Origin: BJGV01 sp965205785 | Lineage (GTDB): Bacteria > Pseudomonadota > Gammaproteobacteria > Burkholderiales > Nitrosomonadaceae | Direction: 5' to 3' | DNA: 64,000 nt | Assembly (NCBI GenBank): GCA_965205785.1 | Contig: OZ242188.1 | Location: 1,922,001 to 1,986,000, forward strand | In this document: piece after piece, positions 26,289-35,164 of the stretch | How positions within the stretch are numbered: the first letter of the stretch is position 1 | Layout of the letters: each line of letters opens with the position of its first letter | Position numbers and translations under genes: made by a program | The notes under the pieces: model-generated | Database searches by the model: none | What the model saw: only the letters and a program-made list of their open reading frames with translations | What the model was told of the DNA's origin: nothing

Positions 26289-28394
26289 TTATTTTTCATG
26301 AGCTCTGCTCTCTTTTAGTCCGGAACCAGTAAACCCAATAAATAATAGATTTTTAAGTTTCTTTAATTCGTCTCTGTGTTGTGCTGCTTCTTCAAACTCC
26401 ATATTTTTCGCAGCTTTCAGCATCATCTTTTCTTGTAATTTAATCTCCTTAGAAAGCTGCTTCTCATTCATAGAATCATAGCGGGCTTGTATTTTTTCAG
26501 CTTTTAGATTCTGTTGTTCATTTTCAATATTATAAACACCATCAATAAGATCCTTAATATGTTTATTCACACTACGTGGTGTAATGTTATTTTTTTTGTT
26601 AAACAGAATCTGTTTATTTCGCCTGCGATCAGTTTCATCAATAGCACGCTGCATAGATTTGGTTATCTTATCAGCGTAAAGTATAGCTGTGCCATTTATA
26701 TGGCGAGCAGCGCGGCCCATAGTTTGGATGAGTGATCGTTCTGAGCGCAGAAAACCTTCTTTATCTGCGTCTAAGATTGCAACTAATGAGACTTCAGGTA
26801 TATCAAGGCCTTCTCGTAAGAGATTGATGCCTACTAATATATTGAACTTACCTAAACGTAAATCACGAATGATCTCTACTCTCTCAACTGTGCCTATATC
26901 AGAGTGAAGATAACGTACTTGCATACCATGATCTGAGAAATATTCAGTCAGATTTTCAGCCATACGTTTGGTTAATGTCGTAACTAATACACGCTCTCCT
27001 CTTTTAGTACGAATATTTGCTTCTGACATTAAGTCATCAACCTGAGTAGAAGCAGGACAAATTTTTATTTCTGGATCTGTGAGTCCGGTAGGACGAACTA
27101 CCTGCTCTACAATTTGGCCACTATGTGTCCGCTCATATTCTGCAGGCGTAGCTGACACAAAAACTGTTTGTGGCATCATTTGTTTAAATTCATCGAATCT
27201 CAACGGGCGATTGTCTAAAGCTGAAGGTAAACGAAAACCATAATCTACAAGATTTTCTTTACGTGATCGGTCACCTTTATACATACCACCTACTTGAGGA
27301 ATAGTTACATGACTTTCATCTATAATTAAAAGCGAATTAGATGGTAAATAATCCACTAAGGTAGGTGGTGGATCCCCGGGACTTCTTCCTGAAAGGTGCC
27401 GCGAATAATTTTCAATACCTTTACAGAAGCCTAATTCATTTAGCATTTCCAAATCGAAGCGTGTACGATGTTCAATACGCTGTACTTCCACAAGCTTATT
27501 ATATTTTTGATAAAATTCAATACGTTCAGTGAGCTCTGTTTTTATAGTTTTAATTGCGCATAGAGTAGTACTTCTGGGAGTTACATAGTGACTTGAGGGA
27601 TATACCGTATAACGTGAAACTTTACGTTGTTGGCGTCCTGTGAGAGGGTCAAATAGTGACATCCCTTCAACTACATCGTCAAACAGAGAAATTCTTATTG
27701 CAGTTTCAGAGTTTTCTGCTGGGAATATATCAATAATATCACCGCGTACACGAAAGGATCCACGACTAAATTCGATATCATTTCGCTCATATTGCATCTC
27801 AGTTAGTCGTTTAATAATTTCACGCTGAGTAGTTTTCTCATTCTCTCGTAAATGTAGGATCATCCCATGATAATCTACCGGATCACCAATACCGTAAATG
27901 CATGATACTGTAGCTATGATTATAGCGTCATCTCTTTCAAGCAATGATTTTGTTGCTGATAAGCGCATTTGTTCGATATGCTCATTAATACTTGAATCCT
28001 TCTCAATAAAAAGATCACGTGATGGAACATAAGCTTCTGGCTGATAGTAGTCATAGTATGAAACGAAATACTCGACAGCATTTTCTGGAAAGAAGTCACG
28101 CATTTCTGAATAAAGCTGTGCTGCAAGAGTCTTATTTGGTGCAATTATAAGCGTGGGTCGCCCAAGGCGTGCTATTACGTTAGCCATTGTAAAGGTTTTG
28201 CCAGAACCAGTTACACCTAGAAGTGTCTGAAAAGAAAGCCCATCAGCTATCCCATCAATCAATTTGTTAATGGCCTCAGGCTGATCACCTGCAGGCTCAA
28301 ATGGGAGATAAAGCTTGTAAGAACTATTGGGGAAGGTTGAAATCACAGGTATAATTTGTCTACTTTTATTATTACTTGGTATTAATTTTATCAT
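26289..28394 (-). CDS. uvrB: Excinuclease ABC subunit B
   Basis: A UvrB helicase-like protein of up to 701 residues. Walker A (GVTGSGKTF), the beta-hairpin region (YYDYYQPEAYVPSRD), Walker B (DESH), motif VI (QTMGRAARH) and the C-terminal UVR helix (about residues 650-685) are all present. UvrB verifies DNA damage handed over by UvrA and recruits UvrC. The N terminus is 10-15 residues longer than usual if ATG 28394 is used, and GTG 28346 is possible. Its start lies 34 bp from the divergent aminotransferase start, so the two share a compact promoter region. Confidence 0.95.
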   Translation of the reverse strand: MIKLIPSNNKSRQIIPVISTFPNSSYKLYLPFEPAGDQPEAINKLIDGIADGLSFQTLLGVTGSGKTFTMANVIARLGRPTLIIAPNKTLAAQLYSEMRDFFPENAVEYFVSYYDYYQPEAYVPSRDLFIEKDSSINEHIEQMRLSATKSLLERDDAIIIATVSCIYGIGDPVDYHGMILHLRENEKTTQREIIKRLTEMQYERNDIEFSRGSFRVRGDIIDIFPAENSETAIRISLFDDVVEGMSLFDPLTGRQQRKVSRYTVYPSSHYVTPRSTTLCAIKTIKTELTERIEFYQKYNKLVEVQRIEHRTRFDLEMLNELGFCKGIENYSRHLSGRSPGDPPPTLVDYLPSNSLLIIDESHVTIPQVGGMYKGDRSRKENLVDYGFRLPSALDNRPLRFDEFKQMMPQTVFVSATPAEYERTHSGQIVEQVVRPTGLTDPEIKICPASTQVDDLMSEANIRTKRGERVLVTTLTKRMAENLTEYFSDHGMQVRYLHSDIGTVERVEIIRDLRLGKFNILVGINLLREGLDIPEVSLVAILDADKEGFLRSERSLIQTMGRAARHINGTAILYADKITKSMQRAIDETDRRRNKQILFNKKNNITPRSVNKHIKDLIDGVYNIENEQQNLKAEKIQARYDSMNEKQLSKEIKLQEKMMLKAAKNMEFEEAAQHRDELKKLKNLLFIGFTGSGLKESRAHEK

Positions 28395-28428
28395 GCAGGC
28401 AGAGCCTGTTCAGTATAAGGATATTAAT

Positions 28429-29622
28429 GTGGAACTTTCAAAACGTGTTCAGATGATCAAACCATCCCCTACTCTGGCAGTTACTGCGCGTGCAGCTAAA
28501 CTTAAATCTGAGGGGAAAGATATTATTGGTCTTGGTGCTGGCGAGCCTGACTTTGACACCCCGCAGCATATTAAAGATGCTGCTATTAATGCTATTAATA
28601 AAGGTTTTACCAAATATACACCAGTAGGGGGTACACCTAGTCTAAAGAATGCAATTATTGCTAAGTTTAAAAGGGATAATAACTTTGACTATACTGCAAA
28701 ACAAATTTTAGTTTCATGTGGGGGAAAGCAAAGCTTCTTTAACCTGGCATTAGCCACGATTAATTCCGGGGATGAGGTTATTATTCCTTCTCCCTATTGG
28801 GTATCCTACCCGGATATAGTATTGATTGCTGAGGGTAAGCCAGTAACTATTGATGCAGGAATTGAACAAAATTTTAAGATTACAGCAGAGCAACTTGAAA
28901 AGGCAATCACATCAAAAACAAGAATGTTTGTAATTAATAGCCCCAGTAACCCATCCGGCAGTGTTTATACTTTAGATGAGCTAAAGGCCTTGGGTGAGGT
29001 GTTACGTAAGCATCCTAAAATAATTATTGCTACAGATGATATGTATGAGCATATTTTATTATCTGGTGGCCAATTCGTGAATATCCTTAATGCATGTCCG
29101 GATCTATATTCGCGCACTATGGTACTTAATGGTGTATCTAAGGCCTATTCTATGACAGGCTGGCGTATTGGTTATTGTGGTGGGCCGGAGCCTGTCATTA
29201 AAGCTATGGAAAATATTCAGTCACAAAGCACTTCAAATCCCACTTCTATTTCTCAGGTAGCAGCAGAAACAGCACTTAATGGTGATCAGGCTTGTATAGA
29301 ACCAATGTTAAACGCATTTAAAGAACGCAATCTTTTTATTACAAATACGCTTGATGCAATACCTGGCGTAAGTTGTTTGTTATCAGAAGGTGCATTTTAT
29401 ACTTTTGCTGATGTGCGCCAAGCAATTAAAACGCTACATAGTAGAAATGAGATAAAAGATAGTAGTGATATTTCTTTTAGTGAATATTTACTTGAAAAAG
29501 GTGGGGTTGCTGTTGTGCCAGGATCGGCTTTTGGCAGTGAAGGGTATGTTCGCATGTCTTTTGCAACATCAATGGATAATTTAAAAAATGCACTAGAACG
29601 CATAGAAAAATTACTGACTTAA
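28429..29622 (+). CDS. aspC: Aspartate aminotransferase (class I, PLP-dependent)
   Basis: A 397-residue fold-type I aminotransferase of the 1-alpha/gamma group. It has GAGEPDFDTPQHIKDAA near residue 40, the PLP lysine in NGVSKAYSMTGWRIGY, and VVPGSAFGSEGYVRMSFA at the end. The start is placed at GTG 28429, with an AAGGA box seven bases upstream. The longer open frame (from 28327) would add a hydrophobic stretch not found in the family and would overlap uvrB. It interconverts aspartate and oxaloacetate; some relatives accept prephenate. Divergent from uvrB. Confidence 0.9.
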   Translation: MELSKRVQMIKPSPTLAVTARAAKLKSEGKDIIGLGAGEPDFDTPQHIKDAAINAINKGFTKYTPVGGTPSLKNAIIAKFKRDNNFDYTAKQILVSCGGKQSFFNLALATINSGDEVIIPSPYWVSYPDIVLIAEGKPVTIDAGIEQNFKITAEQLEKAITSKTRMFVINSPSNPSGSVYTLDELKALGEVLRKHPKIIIATDDMYEHILLSGGQFVNILNACPDLYSRTMVLNGVSKAYSMTGWRIGYCGGPEPVIKAMENIQSQSTSNPTSISQVAAETALNGDQACIEPMLNAFKERNLFITNTLDAIPGVSCLLSEGAFYTFADVRQAIKTLHSRNEIKDSSDISFSEYLLEKGGVAVVPGSAFGSEGYVRMSFATSMDNLKNALERIEKLLT

Positions 29623-29680
29623 TGTCAGTAGTAAGCATAATTTTTCCACTAATGCATAGAACCATTTAGACCCAGCACAA

Positions 29681-32674
29681 TTAATTACGAACTAACATTG
29701 GATTTTTGATTGTGCCTTCTAAGGATATAGGGCCACTGGACATAGTATGATCACCTATTAAGTTTGATATAACTTCACCGGTTAAGTTTTCTCCAGTAGT
29801 AATATCTATTGTACCTTCTGCAGAAAGGATTCCAGATAACAGCTTTAATTGATTAAATTGATAGTTTTTATCAATTATTTCTAAGGTTCCTGTAAGTTCA
29901 TCAAATTTCGTCTGGCCGCTTGCAATATTACCCTTGGATGTGGTTCGGATTGAATTACCAAGGTCAATCTTGACAGATCCATTTTGAAGCTGGAAAGTTC
30001 CATTAATACGCATTGCATCATAAAGCTGTTCAAACTCCTGGGCTTCCGAAATAAATTCTACCTTACTAAAAAGTTTGCCTTCCATCGGTATATCAGTGCT
30101 ATTGGATACTGCAGCTTCTTTAATATTGACACGTTCTACTTCAAATTTTCCATTAAGGTTCCAGCTATTCCCCCAATTAGCAAAAGCAGTTCCTTTTAAA
30201 ATACCATCATATAATCTGCTATCTATCTCGGTTATTTGAAATAAGCCTGTATTCATAATTACTTTAGCATCTAAATCTGATAAGACTATTGCTGATGAAA
30301 GAGAGGGTTTCCATTTCTTCGCTGAAATATTCAGTTCAAAATCATTTTGATTAGGTGAAACATTTATATTTATATTTTTATCATTTGATATAAATGTGGC
30401 TTTTAAAAATTTATTATTATCTGTAAATTTAATACTTCCACTTAATAGAGGAACAGAGATATTCTTAAATTCTAGCTTTGTTTCTTTTAACTCGATTTTC
30501 TTAAATTGAGATAGATGTGGTGCATCACTCAATTTGTTCCATTTTGTAATGTTGTCGTAAGCACCAGGGAGAACATTGACACCAATTAGCTCAATCTCTT
30601 TCAAATTATTACTGTTAAAAGAAGAGAACATTGAGAACGTTAAAATTGCCGATTTAATTTTAATATTCCTACCAATTGTTATAGCTGATGCCTCTACGCT
30701 GGATTCTGGCAAGAATGTTACGTGGAGAGAGCCAATTTTGACTTGTTCTGAAATACTGTCTGAAGCTAATTTTTCTATAGTAGAAATATATTGGCTTGTT
30801 GGTAGAACATAGGGTAATAACAAAATTACAAAAATTAAAGCAGCAAATAATGAGGGTACAACTAAGGTTAAATTTATTGGTTTCCGCCGGCGTCTAAAAC
30901 TTGGAATAGTGGCAGCCTGGACTTCTGTTTCTTCAGGCCATACTTCTTTTTCAGTAATAATAATTTCATCTTTTGCACTTATCCTTCTTTGTGTTTCCTC
31001 CTCAATTTCAGGTGTTATCTCCTCTATTTCTGTAGCATCTTCTATTGTTTGATTAATATCATCTGATTTGAAAGTTGAAAGATCTAAGTTGGGTATTGAC
31101 TCAACCTCTGGAATAGTTTCTTCTCTATTTTCATTGGGCTTCGTCCCTGCCTCTGCCATTGCTAAAGCTATTGCTTTAGCATAGTCTTCACTAGCTGCAA
31201 TTATTTTTGCTTCATTATCCTTTTCTTCCTGAGATTTTTTCTCTGTTCTTTTTTCTGATGGACTCCCTTTTGCTTTAGCTTGCGAGCGATTCTTCTTTCC
31301 TCTTTTTCTACTAGGTTTTAATTCTGTTTTTTCTTCTTCAACTTTAGTTGTGGCTATAGCTCTTGCTTTAGCATCCTCTTCCGCTTTAGCTGCAGATTCT
31401 GCTTTAGCTTTAGCTTCTTCCTCTGCTTTGGCTGCAGATTCTGCCTTAGCTTTAGCTTCTTCTTCCGCTTTAGCTGCTGATTCTGCCTTAGCTTTAGCTT
31501 CCTCTTCAGCCTTAGCAGCAGATTCAACTTTAGCATTCGTTTCTTCTTCTACTTTAACCTTTGCCTTCTCTTCAGCTTTCGCTGCTAATTCAGCTTTAGT
31601 TTTAGCATTCTCCTCTGCCTCAGCCGCTATTTCCGCTTTAGCTTTTACCTCTTCTTCGACATTGGTTTCTAGTTTAGCATTAGCTTCCTCTTCGGCCTTC
31701 GTTGCAGCTTCTGCCTTAGCCTTAGCTTCCGCTTCTGCCTTAGCCTTGGCTTCCGCTTCTGCCTTAGCCTTAGCTGCTGCCTCTGCCCTTGCTTTAGCTT
31801 CTGCCTTAGCCTTAGCCTTAGCTTCCGCTTCTGCCTTAGCCTTAGCTGCTGCCTCTGCCCTTGCTTTAGCCTCTGCTTCAGCCTTAGCTTTAGCCTCTGC
31901 TTTAGCCTTGGCTGCATCTTCTGCCCTTGCTTTAGCTTTAGCTTTTGCTTCTTTTTCTGCTTTAGCCTTGGCTTCTGTTTTAGCTTTTTCCTCGGCTGCT
32001 GCCTTAGCTTTTAAATCATTCTTAGCTTTAGCTTCCGCTTGAGCTGCAGCTTCTGCCCAGATGCGCCCTTCTTCATCTATTTCAGCTTTTTCCCAAACAC
32101 GTTTTTGTTTGGCTACTTTAGTGCTTAGAGGTGGTTTCTTAGCCTTCTTTTTAGCTAATGCCTCTGCTTCAAATCCGGCAAGTGCACTTGTCCAAGCTCC
32201 TATATCTTCTCCTCTCTCTCTTGCTCGAGCACTTGGTGCACTTGGTGTGCTTGGTGTGCTTGTTGTTGAAGCTGTCCATGCTCCTAGATCTTCTCCTCTT
32301 TCTCTTGCTCGAGCACTTGGTGGATTTGACAAACCGGAATTTAGGTTATTATTAAAAAAGGTGCCTGAATTTAGGTTTTTATTTTTTTTACTAGAAGCTG
32401 TTTTACCTTGTGGTATGGCAATTTTTAGTTTTCCTGTATTTTTCTCTGATTTCGAGATATCTCTAGCAAAACCTTCAATAGAAAGGCCTTCTAGCAATCC
32501 TGGTAGAGAGGAGCGGAGACTAGGAGCTGCTTTTTTTATTAGCTTTGATATATTTGATTTGCCATCAATAAAATTGAGAGCAATTCGCTGATCAGGCATG
32601 ATGTCATGCTTTCCACTACGAATTTCTTCATCGCCTTTGGTAGTTCTGATAAGAATTGTTGTAGGATTAAGCAT
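29681..32674 (-). CDS. Very large Ala/Lys/Glu-repeat membrane protein with C-terminal AsmA-like domain (997 aa)
   Basis: A 997-residue protein with four parts. Residues 1-75 form a compact domain (TTKGDEEIRSGKHDI, then RIALNFIDGKSNISKLI), similar in my memory to an N-terminal module seen in betaproteobacterial proteins. A linker carries a duplicated 15-residue motif (SARARERGEDLGAWT) twice, 28 codons apart. About 260 residues of KAKAEAEAK-type repeats resemble the TolA helical domain. After an acidic stretch comes one membrane helix near residues 596-618 (LVVPSLFAALIFVILLLPYV). The rest (about 620-997) resembles AsmA/YicH-type envelope proteins (AITIGRNIKIKSA, then EGTIDITTGENLTGEV). The repeats are thus on the cytoplasmic side if the C-terminal domain is periplasmic. 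Function unknown; an envelope lipid or polymer role is a guess. Confidence 0.65.
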   Translation of the reverse strand: MLNPTTILIRTTKGDEEIRSGKHDIMPDQRIALNFIDGKSNISKLIKKAAPSLRSSLPGLLEGLSIEGFARDISKSEKNTGKLKIAIPQGKTASSKKNKNLNSGTFFNNNLNSGLSNPPSARARERGEDLGAWTASTTSTPSTPSAPSARARERGEDIGAWTSALAGFEAEALAKKKAKKPPLSTKVAKQKRVWEKAEIDEEGRIWAEAAAQAEAKAKNDLKAKAAAEEKAKTEAKAKAEKEAKAKAKARAEDAAKAKAEAKAKAEAEAKARAEAAAKAKAEAEAKAKAKAEAKARAEAAAKAKAEAEAKAKAEAEAKAKAEAATKAEEEANAKLETNVEEEVKAKAEIAAEAEENAKTKAELAAKAEEKAKVKVEEETNAKVESAAKAEEEAKAKAESAAKAEEEAKAKAESAAKAEEEAKAKAESAAKAEEDAKARAIATTKVEEEKTELKPSRKRGKKNRSQAKAKGSPSEKRTEKKSQEEKDNEAKIIAASEDYAKAIALAMAEAGTKPNENREETIPEVESIPNLDLSTFKSDDINQTIEDATEIEEITPEIEEETQRRISAKDEIIITEKEVWPEETEVQAATIPSFRRRRKPINLTLVVPSLFAALIFVILLLPYVLPTSQYISTIEKLASDSISEQVKIGSLHVTFLPESSVEASAITIGRNIKIKSAILTFSMFSSFNSNNLKEIELIGVNVLPGAYDNITKWNKLSDAPHLSQFKKIELKETKLEFKNISVPLLSGSIKFTDNNKFLKATFISNDKNININVSPNQNDFELNISAKKWKPSLSSAIVLSDLDAKVIMNTGLFQITEIDSRLYDGILKGTAFANWGNSWNLNGKFEVERVNIKEAAVSNSTDIPMEGKLFSKVEFISEAQEFEQLYDAMRINGTFQLQNGSVKIDLGNSIRTTSKGNIASGQTKFDELTGTLEIIDKNYQFNQLKLLSGILSAEGTIDITTGENLTGEVISNLIGDHTMSSGPISLEGTIKNPMLVRN
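31350..32070 (-). repeat. Low-complexity Ala/Lys/Glu codon repeats
   Basis: Degenerate short repeats encoding alternating KAKAEA, KARAEA and KAEEEAKAKAESAA units. The last type recurs in 14-residue blocks three times around 31380-31520. The repeats create long artificial open frames on the other strand. Length variation between strains is expected. Confidence 0.8.
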
Positions 32675-32921
32675 TATTGTTTAGTGATGGTCATACAATT
32701 AAAAATCAGACACAAAAAAATTCTAAATAAAATCAAATAACTAATAGCCACAAGTATCCCCTCAAGGCATTTATCCTTGTCAGATATCATATCGGCTTAA
32801 ATACGGACTTTTTTAATTAAATTCTCGAATTTAGGCATATAAAAATATGCGATATTACTTTTTAAATTTTTGTTATATCTGGGTGCTTGGAATCAGGATT
32901 GGATAAGTATTTGGCATTTGG

Positions 32922-32950
32922 TTGACCGAGGTGGTTCAACCTATTAGTAT
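32922..32950 (+). promoter_or_regulatory. Sigma-70-type promoter of tRNA-Asn
   Basis: A -35 TTGACC at 32922-32927, a 17-bp spacer and a -10 TAGTAT at 32945-32950 place a transcription start just before the tRNA at 32965. The match is five of six and four of six to consensus. Confidence 0.6.
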
Positions 32951-32964
32951 ATGCAGCTTCCAAA

Positions 32965-33040
32965 TCCCTGATAGCTCAGTTGGTAGAGCAACGGACTGTT
33001 AATCCGTGGGTCGTAGGTTCGAGCCCTACTCAGGGAGCCA
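32965..33040 (+). tRNA. tRNA-Asn (anticodon GTT)
   Basis: A 76-nt cloverleaf: acceptor arm TCCCTGA pairs with TCAGGGA, followed by discriminator G and an encoded CCA. The D arm is AGCTCAGTTGGTAGAGCA. The anticodon stem-loop ACGGACTGTTAATCCGT carries GTT, and the T arm has GGTTCGAGCC. All invariant positions expected for bacterial tRNA-Asn are present. Confidence 0.97.
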
Positions 33041-33047
33041 TTATCTA

Positions 33048-33067
33048 AGCGGCTTTTGGCCGTTTTT
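33048..33067 (+). terminator. Intrinsic terminator of tRNA-Asn
   Basis: A 6-bp GC-rich stem (AGCGGC / GCCGTT with one wobble) and a 5-base loop, followed directly by a run of T, begins seven bases after the tRNA CCA end. Confidence 0.7.
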
Positions 33068-33185
33068 CTAAAGTATGTTATTTCTGCAAAAGTTGGTAAC
33101 CTGTTGATTAATAAAGGGTCGAAAACTGGTTTTTGCGGAAAGAAAATCTCTTGTAAATCTTTGAATTAAAGGTAATAACCTACTT

Positions 33186-33232
33186 GACTGTTAATCCGCA
33201 GGTCGTAGGTTCGAGCCCTACTCAGGGAGCCA
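33186..33232 (+). repeat. Partial 3' copy of tRNA-Asn (47 bp), att-like remnant
   Basis: This stretch matches the 3' 47 bases of tRNA-Asn (32994-33040), from the anticodon loop through the CCA end, with only two mismatches in the anticodon stem. No 5' half precedes it. Integrases that use tRNA 3' ends leave such copies at the far edge of the inserted element. Here only 146 bp separate the two, so it is a relic of an excised or deleted element, or a local duplication. Confidence 0.8.
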
Positions 33233-33541
33233 TAAAACCATCTTAAAACTTAGTAATTTACTGAAGTCCTCCTGCTTATTCTTACATTCTTGAATGTAAA
33301 AGAACTTATTTTAAGTTAGAAATTTTAATTTTTATTAAGCGTAAGAAATGGTAATAAATCACAATTTTTAAATTACAGGCATGATAAGTTTGCTGTTACA
33401 TTTTAAAAACAGGATTCTTCTTTGTGCAAAAACAAACACACAAATTCAAGCACTACTAGGTTGTCAGTTTTTCAGTTGATGTTGAAGTAGTGCATACGAG
33501 ATAGCGGACAGTATCCAAATAAGTATATTGAAAGGACTGCC
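33233..33541. other. Non-coding stretch after the partial tRNA copy
   Basis: About 310 bp with no supported gene, integrase remnant or clear terminator. Only the short AAAGGA box directly before the 33542 ATG is recognisable. Confidence 0.5.
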
Positions 33542-33841
33542 ATGAATGATAATATAGAACTATTGAATCAACTTATAGATAGCGAGATAAAATCTATTGA
33601 GTCAATGCTTCATTTAAACAAAGAAGATGAACTCACAATTCTTCGATTACAGAGTAAATTGAAGGTAGTAGAAAAAAATATTGAAGAACACAAGCAGTTG
33701 ATTAAAGAATATAGGTCCCATTTGAGGGACATGTCAGAATCAACTTATACGAGAACAAAGTTAAATCCTTCAAAAAAGAGCCAGCTTGATACAGGCCTAT
33801 CGGTTTCACGGATCAAATCAGTAGGAAGATTAAAAAAGTAG
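33542..33841 (+). CDS. Small coiled-coil protein of unknown function (99 aa)
   Basis: A 99-residue hydrophilic protein, with helical heptads in the first 65 residues (NQLIDSEIKSIESMLHLNK, then RLQSKLKVVEKNIEEHKQLI) and a basic tail (RIKSVGRLKK). An AAAGGA box lies six bases before the ATG. No family is recognised. It is isolated between the tRNA relic and a convergent protease gene. Confidence 0.55.
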   Translation: MNDNIELLNQLIDSEIKSIESMLHLNKEDELTILRLQSKLKVVEKNIEEHKQLIKEYRSHLRDMSESTYTRTKLNPSKKSQLDTGLSVSRIKSVGRLKK

Positions 33842-33967
33842 GCAAAATTTTGTGACGAAGTTATAGGGACTTAATTTTTCTATAATTAGGTCTTGAACGT
33901 CTGTTTTAGCCAAAAAAGATTATATTCCTAAGGCTAAGAAATGATAGTCGTCACCAAACAGTGATTT

Positions 33968-35164
33968 TTAACCATAATGTAATTTATCAGAGTATAAGAA
34001 TGCATGATCATTAATATTTTGATGGTCTCTCTTTTTATGCATAAACTTACGAATTCGATTTTCTGTTTCTGGATGAGTTGATAGGTACGGTGTGATTTGT
34101 TTTATAAGTCCATCTTCATCTTCATTCCCATCTAGGGTTTTATTCTTTTGACACATTTCAGTTTTTGAATCATTACAATTTAATTTTTTAGAGTTGTAGT
34201 ACTTTAGGCGTTGCATAATTTGAGCAAAAGAGTCAGGGTCAAGGTTATTCTTGATTAAAAAATTATAGGCAAAGTCATCTGCTTCAATTTCAAAGTCTCT
34301 TGAGTAAGAAAGATTAAATAAAAATGTAGGTAGTGCCAATACAAGTGATGAGGCAGATGAAACATCACCGGTGATAAATAATATAAGTATAGATATAGAT
34401 GAATTTTGAATCATGCGTCTCAGTATATGACGATGAACAACATGACCAATTTCGTGACCTAAAATGGCAATGAGTTCATGATCGTTTGAAGCTAAATTTA
34501 CCATTTCATCCGTAAATACAATTGTACCGTTTGGCAAAGTAAATGCATTTGCTCCAATTCCCTTCTCTCCTTCTTTTTGCTTTCCTCTACTTTTGCGAAA
34601 CTTAAACGTTATTTGGTGCCCCGGATAGTCGTCTGCATATGCTTGAAACAGGGAAGTTAATTCTTGTTGTCGTAATACTGAAAGCTCTGAAGGAGCAAAT
34701 GCAACTTCATCTAGAATCTCTAGTGCTTCTTTTCCTAAGTATTGGTTAGTTTTAGCTGGCATCCGTTCGGCAATAATATTTGCCATAGAAGGAATACCAT
34801 AATTGATTCCACTCCACATAAAGGCCAATACAAGCACAGTAAATACCAGGACTATAATCAGGCGACTTTCTAAGATATGAAGGAAACTGGAGACCGGTCT
34901 AGGGCAATATTGTTTGAAAAATATATCAATGCCATCATTATCGTTTGTTTCAAAATTGGCACCATTCTTGATGTAAAGATATCTAGGGGTGTTACCTAAT
35001 CGGGGAGAAACATCAAGCTGTGAGACATAGCCGCTATATAGTATGGGATCAGATTGTTCCTCTAATGAATTGATAAAAAACTGCCCTGCATCATTTACTG
35101 TAAAGGTAGCACTTTTTCGACTTGAAGTACTGCCATCAAAGAAATTACCCTTGATTGGGATCAT
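33968..35164 (-). CDS. M48-family zinc metalloprotease, membrane-anchored
   Basis: A 398-residue protein. The first 85 residues form a small beta-rich domain. A membrane helix follows near 95-120 (RLIIVLVFTVLVLAFMWSG). The peptidase domain has the zinc motif HEIGH around residue 237 (LGHEIGHVVHRH) and the third ligand region in RDFEIEADDFAYNFL. Family members (HtpX/LoiP/BepA-like) degrade misfolded membrane or outer-membrane proteins. Its ATG overlaps the stop of the DUF898 gene (ATGA), so the two are co-translated and probably act together. Confidence 0.85.
   Translation of the reverse strand: MIPIKGNFFDGSTSSRKSATFTVNDAGQFFINSLEEQSDPILYSGYVSQLDVSPRLGNTPRYLYIKNGANFETNDNDGIDIFFKQYCPRPVSSFLHILESRLIIVLVFTVLVLAFMWSGINYGIPSMANIIAERMPAKTNQYLGKEALEILDEVAFAPSELSVLRQQELTSLFQAYADDYPGHQITFKFRKSRGKQKEGEKGIGANAFTLPNGTIVFTDEMVNLASNDHELIAILGHEIGHVVHRHILRRMIQNSSISILILFITGDVSSASSLVLALPTFLFNLSYSRDFEIEADDFAYNFLIKNNLDPDSFAQIMQRLKYYNSKKLNCNDSKTEMCQKNKTLDGNEDEDGLIKQITPYLSTHPETENRIRKFMHKKRDHQNINDHAFLYSDKLHYG

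Noticed and set aside
31350..32042. A 230-codon plus-strand open frame rich in Ala, Leu and Ser, opposite the KAKAEA repeats
   Set aside because: It is the mirror image of the low-complexity repeats; no ribosome site and pure repeat composition.
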